From Erythrobacter sp. UBA2510 (GTDB lineage Bacteria; Pseudomonadota; Alphaproteobacteria; Sphingomonadales; Sphingomonadaceae): a stretch of 25,284 nucleotides of DNA. The number at the start of each line of letters is the position of its first letter. The stretch's first letter is position 1. Of this stretch, positions 8,352 through 17,850 are shown piece after piece. The translations under genes were made by a program, and so were the position numbers. The notes below the pieces were generated by a model that did not search any database, was not told the origin of the DNA, and saw only the letters and a program-made list of their open reading frames with translations. The stretch lies in NCBI GenBank assembly GCA_002341345.1, contig DDNW01000195.1, forward strand, positions 1 to 25,284, given 5' to 3'.

Positions 8352-9212
8352 TTAAAACGGCAGCCAGTTCTGCTTGTGCGAGAACTTCATATAGCCGGCA
8401 TTCACGCCCAGCCTCAGGCCTGCGCCCACGCGGATCGGGATCAGCACGATGTCACCCTTGCGCAGGTAGCTGGCATTGAAGCCGCCCACGAAATAGGCCG
8501 TGCCCTCACCCGCCGGAAAACGCTCGTACAATTCCTCGGTGTCGTAGACATTGTAGACCAGCACGAAAGTGTTCGAGGCATTGGCCCCGGCATCAAAACC
8601 GATCGAGGGGCCAGTCCAGTAGATCGGCTGATTGCCCTCGACCTTGTGATGCAAGGTGCCCGAACCGTAGCGCACGCCGAAGACCAGCGCGCCACCGCCC
8701 TCGCGCCCGACTATATAGGCGTTGGGCTCGCCCTGATCGGCAAGGATGTTCTCGATCATCCGCGCGAGGCCCTCTGCACCCTTGCCGAACAGTCCCTCTG
8801 CCGCGCCGATCAAGTCGTCTTCCTTGTAGGTCGTATCCGAAGCGGCGGTGGTGGCCGCCGGGTCGGCGGGTGCGGCCTCGGGGCTCACATCGCCGGTCGC
8901 ACCGGGCGTATCGTAGACCGGCGGATAGGCGGCATCAGTTGCGGGCGTACTCTGCTCGACCGGCGGCAGTTCCTGGGCCGGTTGTCCGTAACGGTCGTCA
9001 GTCGTGGTCGTAGTCGCGGGAGCCGCCGCGCCCTGTTGCAAGTCGCCATCGATCACCACACTGGGATCGACCGTTTGCATCTGCGCGACAGCAGGCTGGG
9101 CGACAAGGCCAGTGGCAGCAAGCAGCGCCAGCGCCAGCGCCAGCGCCAGCGCCAGCGCCAGCGCCAGCGCCCGGAGGCTGCCCCGCAATGATAGATTCGC
9201 CAGCTGCAACAC
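8352..9212 (-). CDS. DUF1134 (EipA-like) envelope protein with Ala-Leu repeat signal peptide
   Basis: A 286-residue exported protein. Residues 1 to about 43 form a signal peptide whose hydrophobic core is an Ala-Leu dipeptide repeat, followed by a cut near QPAVAQ. A Thr/Ala/Pro-rich linker (about 45-125) leads into the DUF1134 domain (about 130-286). That domain has LARMIENILADQGEPNAYIVG, the Gly-rich block GEGTAYFVGGFNASYLRKGDIVLIPIRVGAGLRLG and the typical end KFSHKQNWLPF. DUF1134 proteins include Brucella EipA, linked to cell-envelope integrity; a similar periplasmic role is inferred. The repeat is encoded by a perfect hexanucleotide tract that could vary in length without breaking the frame. 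Confidence 0.88.
   Translation of the reverse strand: MLQLANLSLRGSLRALALALALALALALALLAATGLVAQPAVAQMQTVDPSVVIDGDLQQGAAAPATTTTTDDRYGQPAQELPPVEQSTPATDAAYPPVYDTPGATGDVSPEAAPADPAATTAASDTTYKEDDLIGAAEGLFGKGAEGLARMIENILADQGEPNAYIVGREGGGALVFGVRYGSGTLHHKVEGNQPIYWTGPSIGFDAGANASNTFVLVYNVYDTEELYERFPAGEGTAYFVGGFNASYLRKGDIVLIPIRVGAGLRLGVNAGYMKFSHKQNWLPF
9124..9171 (-). repeat. Hexanucleotide tandem repeat (AGCGCC)8 in a signal-peptide core
   Basis: Eight perfect copies of the plus-strand hexamer AGCGCC lie inside the DUF1134 gene and encode alternating Leu and Ala on the minus strand. Unit length is a multiple of three, so slippage changes the signal-peptide hydrophobic core by two residues per unit and leaves the frame intact. 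Confidence 0.97.
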
Positions 9213-9468
9213 GGTTCTATTCCTTCTTCCAGAAATATGCTTTCGGCTGGGTCATGCGATTGGCCCACTGCCTCTGCTCTAAAAGAATCCTTCGCGGCTG
9301 AAGCGGCAATGAACGCGCGGCAGGGTGAATCGAAAACACGGCGAAACGAGTCGCGCGGAGCGGGGGCGATTGCATCAATCTGCGTCAGAGCCGATGCGAT
9401 ACTTGCCCGGTCCGGAAGGGACCGTTATAGGCCCCCCGGTTCGCTGGCCGGTTCACTGGTCGCGACCC
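9213..9468. other. Intergenic region before tRNA-Ser
   Basis: This 256-base stretch separates the divergent DUF1134 gene from tRNA-Ser and should hold the promoters of both. I see no convincing coding frame and no strong palindrome; the ORFs present are short, without supporting features. Confidence 0.5.
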
Positions 9469-9560
9469 GGAGACGTGGGTGAGTGGCTGAAACCAGTTCC
9501 CTGCTAAGGAACCATACCTCTATCGGGGTATCGAGGGTTCGAATCCCTCCGTCTCCGCCA
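9469..9560 (+). tRNA. tRNA-Ser (anticodon GCT)
   Basis: A 92-base class II tRNA with encoded CCA. The acceptor stem GGAGACG (9469-9475) pairs with CGTCTCC (9550-9556), discriminator G, then CCA. The anticodon stem CAGTTCC/GGAACCA-type closes the loop CTGCTAA, with anticodon GCT reading AGC/AGU. A long variable arm (ACCTCTATCGGGGT) and a T arm with GGGTTCGAATCCC are present. Together these identify a serine tRNA. Its 3' end is the probable integration site of the island that follows. Confidence 0.97.
9540..9560 (+). other. Probable attachment site (att) in the tRNA-Ser 3' end
   Basis: The T-arm and acceptor 3' strand plus CCA of tRNA-Ser are the usual crossover site for P4-type integrases, and such an integrase starts 159 bases downstream, transcribed away from the tRNA. 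Sequence becomes AT-richer right after CCA. I found no second copy of this 3' segment in the window, so the other junction must lie beyond position 25284. Confidence 0.55.
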
Positions 9561-9671
9561 TTTCACAATCCATAGACCCTCATTAACATCTTATTTTTCT
9601 TGAATTTCCGCCATTTTGCGCCCATATTTGTTCCCTATTTGTTTTCATATATCCGCCTACATCCTACCCAA

Positions 9672-9715
9672 TCTGGGGGCACGGCTGGGGGCACGAAGAA
9701 CAAGGATTGGGGGCA
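9672..9715 (+). repeat. Three GGGGGCA repeats upstream of the integrase
   Basis: The motif TGGGGGCA occurs three times between the tRNA and the integrase start: twice as CTGGGGGCACG twelve bases apart (9674-9696) and once as TTGGGGGCATT (9708-9718). The third copy overlaps the integrase ribosome-binding position. Regular iteration next to att suggests arm-type binding sites for integrase or its excisionase, or an autoregulatory operator. This role is inferred. Confidence 0.45.
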
Positions 9716-9718
9716 TTT

Positions 9719-11014
9719 ATGCTGACCGACGTGGCGGTAAGACAGGCGAAGCCAGGAGCGAAAGACTACAAGCTCGCTGATTCTGAAGGACTCTATCTGT
9801 TCGTCTCGAGAGCTGGATTGCGCAGTTGGCGATTCAAATATCGGTTTGCCGGGAAGGAACGGAGACTAATTCTGGGTCGGTATCCCGAGATTGGCCTGAA
9901 GGAGGCCCGCGACCGGAAGGCTGATGCGCGTCGCCTTCTTGCAGATGGGCGCGATCCGGGGATCGAGGCGGCAAAGGCAAAAGTCGAACGGGCCGTGGCA
10001 GCATCGAACACTTTCGAGGTGCTGGCGCGAACTTGGTACGACCTCCAGAAGGATCGCTGGACGTCTGTTCATGCACAAGATGTGATCAGAAGCCTGGAGA
10101 ATGAAGTCTTCCCTTGGATTGGGAAACTGCCCGTTCACGATATCGATGAGCCGATGGTCTTGGCCGTCCTTCGCAAGATTGAAGAGCGTGGCGCAATCGA
10201 GACAGCTCACCGGGTTCGCCAGCGAATGTCCGGAGTGTTTGTGCACGCGATCGCGGAAGGCGCATCCTCGCGCGATCCTGCTGCGGTTGTTACGAAAGCA
10301 CTCAAGCCTGTTCCTCGCGCAAAGAAGCGGCCTGCTCTACTATCGCTCACAGAGCTTCAGGACATGTTGCAGAAGACCGAGAGTGATCCCGCGTCTCCTC
10401 TTACCAAACTGGCTTCCCGCTACTTGGCACTAACAGCACAACGCCCAGGAATGGTGCGAGCCTTGCCATGGAATGAAATCGAAAACGTCGATTGGCAATC
10501 CGAGCGCGAATGTCCTGAGGCAATTTGGCGTGTGCCAGCACATCGCATGAAGCTGGAAAAAGAACTCAAGCTAGATGTTGAGTTTGAACACCTCGTGCCA
10601 TTGTCACATGAGGCGGTTGAAGTTCTGCGCGCTGCATGGGTGTTGACAGGACGCGGTACCTTGGTGTTCCCATCGAGCCGGAGTGCTCGGCGCCCCATGA
10701 GCGAAAACACTCTCTCGTACTTCTACAATCGCTCTGGCTTCCAGGGGCGCCATGTTCCGCATGGATGGCGCGCATCTTTTTCAACGATCATGAACGAATG
10801 GGCTGAGCGCAACGGGTCGCCGGGAGATAGGCATGTTATTGACATGATCCTAGCCCATATCCCGAATTCGGTCTCTGGGTCCGAGGCAGCCTATAATCGT
10901 GCAGCATACATGGATCGCAGGCGCGAATTATTGCAAGCGTGGGGCAAGATGTTGTTCGGGTCAGTATGCACTCCGATGGAGATGCTCGGCTGGCCAAGTC
11001 GAGGGAAAATCTGA
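9719..11014 (+). CDS. Tyrosine-type integrase, P4-like (DUF4102 N-terminal domain)
   Basis: A 431-residue site-specific recombinase. The N-terminal DUF4102 arm-binding domain (about residues 1-85) contains KDYKLADSEGLYLFVSRAG, SWRFKYRFAGKERRLILGRYPEIGL and EARDRKADARRLLADGRDPG. The core-binding domain follows (about 95-190). The catalytic domain shows the first Arg in LTAQRPGMVRAL, the HGWR box in PHGWRASFSTIMNEWAER, the LAHIPNS histidine and the nucleophilic Tyr in AAYNRAAYMDRR. All key residues appear intact, so the enzyme should be active. The start is the ATG at 9719; the TTG at 9707 in the same frame is less likely. The integrase inserts and excises the island at tRNA-Ser. Confidence 0.94.
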   Translation: MLTDVAVRQAKPGAKDYKLADSEGLYLFVSRAGLRSWRFKYRFAGKERRLILGRYPEIGLKEARDRKADARRLLADGRDPGIEAAKAKVERAVAASNTFEVLARTWYDLQKDRWTSVHAQDVIRSLENEVFPWIGKLPVHDIDEPMVLAVLRKIEERGAIETAHRVRQRMSGVFVHAIAEGASSRDPAAVVTKALKPVPRAKKRPALLSLTELQDMLQKTESDPASPLTKLASRYLALTAQRPGMVRALPWNEIENVDWQSERECPEAIWRVPAHRMKLEKELKLDVEFEHLVPLSHEAVEVLRAAWVLTGRGTLVFPSSRSARRPMSENTLSYFYNRSGFQGRHVPHGWRASFSTIMNEWAERNGSPGDRHVIDMILAHIPNSVSGSEAAYNRAAYMDRRRELLQAWGKMLFGSVCTPMEMLGWPSRGKI

Positions 11015-11232
11015 GTTCGGAGTTTTAGTAGCGCTACCCCTTGGAAACAGCCCCCCTTTTTTCCTGCTCGAGCCATCGACACGATAAATAGCGCGAAACA
11101 GGATCGTCTCACGAAACGTTTGTTCGGGCTAATATCTATATTGCTGTCGTAGAGCACTTTCCTACACCCACCTTAGCGAGCTAAGCGCCGGAGACGTCCT
11201 GGGGAGGTCCACGCAGTGACCAGGAAATCAGA
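11015..11232. other. Intergenic region between integrase and alpA-like gene
   Basis: No coding frame is supported here. It holds a short palindrome GTAGCGCTAC near 11030 and an inverted repeat TTAGC-GA-GCTAA near 11172, ahead of the AlpA-like gene. Either could serve in regulation, but neither has a T-tract that would make it a terminator. Confidence 0.35.
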
Positions 11233-11472
11233 ATGTCAAACTGCAATATCAATGCTGCTAACGCGACCGAGTCGCTCGATATCAACCGGGCGATTCACGT
11301 TCGACTTATCCGCCTGCCTGAGGTGATGGAACGAGTAGGGCTGAAACGCTCGGCGATCTATCGGAGAATGAAAGATGGAAACTTCCCACGCTCGCGCTCA
11401 ATAGGTCCGAAATGTACCGTCTGGGTCGAAGCCGAGATCGAGGATTGGATAAGGGAAATCATTCGCACATGA
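11233..11472 (+). CDS. AlpA-family DNA-binding regulator (excisionase-like)
   Basis: A 79-residue protein whose residues 24-79 form an AlpA/MerR-like winged helix: RLIRLPEVMERVGLKRSAIY, then RRMKDGNFPRSRSIGPK and VWVEAEIEDWIREII. AlpA-type proteins activate or assist excision of P4-like integrated elements and often lie beside the integrase. The N-terminal 23 residues are polar and atypical; an internal start is possible, though none is an obvious Met. The position directly after the integrase in the same orientation supports a recombination-directionality or regulatory role. Confidence 0.88.
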   Translation: MSNCNINAANATESLDINRAIHVRLIRLPEVMERVGLKRSAIYRRMKDGNFPRSRSIGPKCTVWVEAEIEDWIREIIRT

Positions 11473-11670
11473 GGCCTTTCTCTAAGCCGAGCTTGCCGGG
11501 AAGGCGATTGTCTCCGGTGACCTGAGGCAGCCACCGCGCAGGCAGTCCGACCCAGTTACTCGGCGTGCTAGGCAATCAGCAAATCTGCGCTGTCAATAAG
11601 AGCGCGATTGGATGTCGCTGCGACCGTCTGGTTGACGATGGTCAATCGGACTGCCAGCAGTCAGTCAACC

Positions 11671-12458
11671 ATGGGCAGCATTAATTTTCGTCGATATTTG
11701 AAATCTGACCTTCAGAATGTTTCGTCGGGCATTGGATCAACCTCACCCACGCCGGACTCGTTGATTTCACTTATGAGGGTCATGCGCGAGAAGTTGAGGG
11801 TCAGCATCAAACGCGGATCTGTGCTGCCGCTCATGCACTTCACATATGAGAGTTTCGAGCTTTCCGCCCGATCGCTTCCTGTTGAAGGGCTGGCCTGCAG
11901 GGAGGGCTGTGCGCACTGCTGTAATATTTTCACAGATGCAATGCGCCGGAGATTTTCTTCGCCAGCAGGGTGGTTTCGCCCAAGATCGGCGAACCGGAGC
12001 GGGCCCGAATTAAAAAGATCGGTGACTTTTCTTCCAGTCTGAACTTTGATCAGTTGCACTCCATCCCGGTTCCATGCGCTGTTCTCGATGGGAACCGCTG
12101 CAGCATTCATAGTGCTCGCCCGTTGAATTGCCGGACTGCCAATTCACTTGACGACCAAGCATGCAAGCAAGCGTTCATCGATTGCAACGATACCGAGATA
12201 CCCACACTTCCCGTTTGGAGAAATCTAGGGCAGCTCTATAGCATGACGCTCAAAGGTGCTCTGTTCCATGGTGGATTGGAATGTGCTCCTTACGAGTGGA
12301 ATTCCAGCCTCAGCCGTGCGCTCCGTGACCCAACCCTTGAACAAAGGTGGTTGCAAGGCGAAAGGGTATTCCAATCAGAAAAACGCGCTCACGACAGCCA
12401 GCCCTTTGGCCATCCGTTCTGGTTGGAAATCTACCGGCGCGCCTTCGATGAGCCTTGA
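11671..12458 (+). pseudogene. Frameshifted YkgJ-type cysteine-cluster protein
   Basis: Two overlapping frames together make one Cys-cluster protein. The first (from ATG 11671; TTG 11608 and ATG 11638 are alternatives) reads through LACREGCAHCCNIFTDA. The second continues APEIFFASRVVSPKIGEPER and then carries VPCAVLDGNRCSIHSARPLNCR and a further Cys-rich C-terminus, ending FDEP. The switch is at about 11938-11946 and fits loss of a single base. The downstream half retains the spacing CxxxxGNRCxIHxxRPxxCR expected of the PF03692 family, so decay looks recent. It could also be a sequencing error. The function of the intact family is a presumed metal or Fe-S site. It ends 18 bases before the convergent tetR stop. 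Confidence 0.8.
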
Positions 12459-12476
12459 GGTTTTCAATCAGCACAT

Positions 12477-15049
<2,573 letters not shown>

Positions 15050-15053
<4 letters not shown>

Positions 15054-15721
15054 AGGTATATTAGGCCTTCCTTTTCCAGTCGCTCGCGCATCTTGTACAT
15101 ATCGAGACCGAGCTCACCGGATGCGAGACGCTGGCGTTTGTCCTTTTCGTTGGCTTCGCGCGCACGAGCCTTTTCGAGGACCTTCGCAGCATCGAGGCGC
15201 TTGACCACACAGACGCCATCATCGTCAGCGACGATGACATCGCCGGGCTCGATGTGAGCGCCGGCACAGACGACCGGGACATTGACGCTACCGAGGGTGT
15301 TCTTGACTGTTCCCTGCGCGAAGACGGCCTTGGACCAAACCGGAAACTGCATTTCTGAAAGGTCTCTGACGTCGCGAACGCCGGCATCGATAATCAGTCC
15401 TCGGCAGCCGCGAGCCTGCGCACTCGTTGCAAGCAGATCGCCGAAATATCCGTCTTCACACGGGCTCGTCGGGGCAAGCAGGAGAACATCACCTTCGGCC
15501 AGCTGCTCAATCGCGACATGGACCATCCAGTTGTCGCCCGGTGCAGCGCTGATGGTTACAGCGTTCCCGGCAATTCGCGCTCCTGCATAGATCGGTCGCA
15601 TATAGCTCGCGAGCAAGCCGGTCCTGTCCTGCGCTTCGTGGACAGTGGCAACGCCGCAGGCCGCGAGGCCGTCGACGACCTCGATTGGTGTACGCTCGAT
15701 ATTCTGTACGACAACAGGCAT
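15050..15721 (-). CDS. ligK: 4-carboxy-4-hydroxy-2-oxoadipate aldolase LigK
   Basis: LigK is the RraA-fold aldolase that ends the pathway, splitting 4-carboxy-4-hydroxy-2-oxoadipate into pyruvate and oxaloacetate. Related enzymes also cleave 4-hydroxy-4-methyl-2-oxoglutarate and decarboxylate oxaloacetate. The 223-residue protein shows [56 protein letters not shown], the Arg116-Asp117 pair in [11 protein letters not shown], and [14 protein letters not shown]. It is the first gene of the minus-strand operon. Its promoter must lie in the 97-base gap shared with the divergent lysR gene. Confidence 0.96.
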
Positions 15722-15737
15722 CAGAACCCCCGATCTT

Positions 15738-15753
15738 ATTGCAAGCTATCAAT
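15738..15753. promoter_or_regulatory. Candidate LysR-type operator (ATTG-N8-CAAT)
   Basis: An interrupted palindrome ATTGCAAGCTATCAAT, which contains a T-N11-A core, lies 17-32 bases upstream of ligK in the gap shared with lysR. LysR-type regulators often bind such sites next to their own gene. The assignment is by eye and by position only. Confidence 0.3.
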
Positions 15754-15768
15754 GCGCTGAGCTGCATT

Positions 15769-15784
15769 TTCCCGCCAATGGGAA
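15769..15784. promoter_or_regulatory. Second palindrome in the ligK-lysR gap (TTCCC-N6-GGGAA)
   Basis: The sequence TTCCCGCCAATGGGAA has perfect five-base arms and lies midway between the two divergent starts. With the ATTG-N8-CAAT site 31 bases away it could form a recognition site plus activation site pair for a LysR-type or TetR regulator. Confidence 0.3.
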
Positions 15785-15818
15785 GATTTGCTGGATCATA
15801 AATTTTTGCTAATCCTTG

Positions 15819-16970
15819 ATGATGCTGGAGCAAATCCCCAATATTCGCCACCTAGCCGCATTCGCTGCAACGGTGAAGCATGGCTCCGCAACACGGGCTG
15901 CAACTGCAGTCAACCTGACCCAGCCAGCGCTAACACAAGCCATATCGAGGCTTGAGGCCAAACTTGGCTGCCAGCTGTTCGAGCGCGAGCCCAATGGAAT
16001 GCGACCGACTGATCCGGCACTCCTGCTGGCGCCTCGCATCTCGGAAGCAATCGAGAAGATCGGATCGAACAGGGTCACAGCCACACAGATGCGTGCCTTT
16101 CTCGCACTCGCAAGATCGGGGAGTTACGCGGCAGCGGCCGAGAGGACGGGAGTTGCCCCTGCCTCGCTGCATCGGGCGGTCTCCGATCTCGCGCTTTCGC
16201 TCGAAGAACGGTTGGTCGAACGCAGGGGCCGGCACTTGGTGCTGACCCGAAAGGGGGAGCGCAGAGCGCGCAATCTCGGACTTGCCCTCGCAGAGATCCG
16301 AAGCGGCTTTGCAGAAATCGATGCATGGATGGGCAAGGCCGCCGGCAAGATCGTTATCGGGGCCATGCCCTTGTCGCGCGCAAGGTGGCTCCCGCAGTCC
16401 ATCCTTGCCCTCGAGAAGAAACGCACCGGGGTGAAGATTGTCGTAGTCGAGGGAAGCTACAACGAACTGTCTGGCCCCCTGCGTGATGGCGAGGTGGACT
16501 TTCTGCTTGGCGCTTTGCGCCAGGAGGAGAGCCTCGACGACCTGGTCCAGACTGCAGTCTTTGAGGATCGCCCCAAGGTCATCATGCGAAAGTCTCACCC
16601 GTTGAGCGGTGAACGCCAACTCACCAACGCCCAGCTTTGCGAATTCCCGTGGATCTTACCCGGTAATGAAACGCCGCTGCACCGCTATTGGTCCGACATG
16701 CTCGGACAGTCGAGGGAAAGCGTGGAACATGGCATCGAATGCGGGTCGGTCCTCACGATCCGGGAGTTGCTGCTCGAGACGGACCTGCTGACACTGCTTT
16801 CGCCCGACCAGCTGCGCGTCGAAATCGAAGCCGGCCTGCTCGTCGCATCCGCTACGCCCGCTCCGGTTAAACGAATGATCGGCATCACGACACGGCGCGA
16901 CTGGAGACCTACCGCTCTTCAGGCGGAGATGCTTTCAATATTGAACAAGGTAGGAATTCAGATTTCGTAA
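15819..16970 (+). CDS. LysR-type regulator with two tandem HTH domains
   Basis: A 383-residue protein, about 80 longer than a usual LysR-type regulator. Residues about 7-66 form a normal LysR HTH (HLAAFAATVKHGSATRAATA, then VNLTQPALTQAISRLEAKLG and CQLFER). A second, similar HTH occurs at about 88-150 (MRAFLALARSGSYAAAAERT, then GVAPASLHRAVSDLALSLEE and RLVERR, followed by LTRKGERRARNL). The effector-binding domain (about 168-380) begins GKIVIGAMPLSRARWLP. It is divergent from ligK and upstream of the ligJABC block, so it probably controls protocatechuate catabolism, filling the role LigR has in SYK-6. Starts at 15816 (TTG), 15819 and 15822 are possible; no strong ribosome site separates them. 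Confidence 0.9.
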   Translation: MMLEQIPNIRHLAAFAATVKHGSATRAATAVNLTQPALTQAISRLEAKLGCQLFEREPNGMRPTDPALLLAPRISEAIEKIGSNRVTATQMRAFLALARSGSYAAAAERTGVAPASLHRAVSDLALSLEERLVERRGRHLVLTRKGERRARNLGLALAEIRSGFAEIDAWMGKAAGKIVIGAMPLSRARWLPQSILALEKKRTGVKIVVVEGSYNELSGPLRDGEVDFLLGALRQEESLDDLVQTAVFEDRPKVIMRKSHPLSGERQLTNAQLCEFPWILPGNETPLHRYWSDMLGQSRESVEHGIECGSVLTIRELLLETDLLTLLSPDQLRVEIEAGLLVASATPAPVKRMIGITTRRDWRPTALQAEMLSILNKVGIQIS

Positions 16971-17034
16971 AAATTTATGTTGCTGCCGCTCTATTCATTG
17001 GCGAGGCTACGCACATCGCGGCACAAATTGCAGC

Positions 17035-17850
17035 ATGAAGTCGAGGATTGCACTGATAGGATTCGGTGAAGCCGCATCCACTTTTGCTCACGCCGCAGGC
17101 TGGGAGCGAGCTGCAAGCGCATTCGACATTGTCGCTGAGAAGCAATCGGACATGACGGATGCGAACGTCAGGATCGGCGAGGATCCTGCGTCTGCGCTGC
17201 GAGACGCGGATATTGTACTCTCTTTGGTAACAGCAGATCAGTCGTTCAAGGCGGCGGCAGCTTGCGCTCCGTTCCTGCGTAAAGATGCAATATGGTGCGA
17301 CATGAATTCGGTCGCTCCGCAAACAAAGGCGGAAACGGCCAAGATCATCGAGCTGTCAGCCGGCCGTTATGTCGATGCAGCCATTCTCGCGCCGGTAAAT
17401 CCGGCCCGGCTTGCTGTTCCGGTCCTGCTTTCGGGACCTGCCGCCAGTGATTGCAGGTCGCACCTCATTGCCGCGCGTTTTGTCAACGTGAAGGTCGTTG
17501 GACGCGATGTGGGACGGGCTAGCGCAATCAAGATGATCCGCTCGATCATGGTCAAGGGCATCGAAGCCCTCACCGATGAAATGATGGCTGCTGCAACCGT
17601 TGCAGGCGTCACCGACGAGGTGCTGGCGTCACTCGATGCAAGCGAGAAGCACGACCAGTGGAGCGAGCGTTCGGCATACAATCTCGAGCGGATGTCTACC
17701 CATGGATTACGCCGGGCGGCGGAGATGGAAGAGGTCGCCAAGACGATCGCCGGTCTAGGCCTCGATCCGGTAATGACAAATGGAACGATCGTTCGGCAGC
17801 GCAATGCCGGACAGGGCCACTTGGTCCAGGGTGAGGATAGAGCAGCATGA
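17035..17850 (+). CDS. NAD(P)-dependent DUF1932 dehydrogenase, beta-hydroxyacid dehydrogenase-like
   Basis: A 271-residue two-domain protein. The N-terminal Rossmann fold starts IALIGFGEAAST (Gly9, Gly11), followed by DIVLSLVTADQS and DMNSVAPQTKAE. The C-terminal helical DUF1932 domain follows the motif VGRASAIKMIRSIMVKG. There Lys166 occupies the position of the catalytic Lys in 6-phosphogluconate and 3-hydroxyisobutyrate dehydrogenases. The fold implies reversible oxidation of a hydroxy acid with NAD(P), but the known 4,5-cleavage pathway has no unassigned step for it. The stop overlaps the ligJ start as ATGA (17847-17850), so it belongs to the lig operon. It might handle a side product, a keto/hydroxy shunt or a related substrate; this is inference. 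Confidence 0.87.
   Translation: MKSRIALIGFGEAASTFAHAAGWERAASAFDIVAEKQSDMTDANVRIGEDPASALRDADIVLSLVTADQSFKAAAACAPFLRKDAIWCDMNSVAPQTKAETAKIIELSAGRYVDAAILAPVNPARLAVPVLLSGPAASDCRSHLIAARFVNVKVVGRDVGRASAIKMIRSIMVKGIEALTDEMMAAATVAGVTDEVLASLDASEKHDQWSERSAYNLERMSTHGLRRAAEMEEVAKTIAGLGLDPVMTNGTIVRQRNAGQGHLVQGEDRAA

Noticed and set aside
9124..9171. Could the regular repeat be a CRISPR array?
   Set aside because: Units are 6 bases without spacers and encode a Leu-Ala signal-peptide core; this is a microsatellite.
7739..9191. Long plus-strand open frames (7739-8479 and 8376-9191)
   Set aside because: They are antisense to the aminotransferase and DUF1134 genes; no recognisable protein features.
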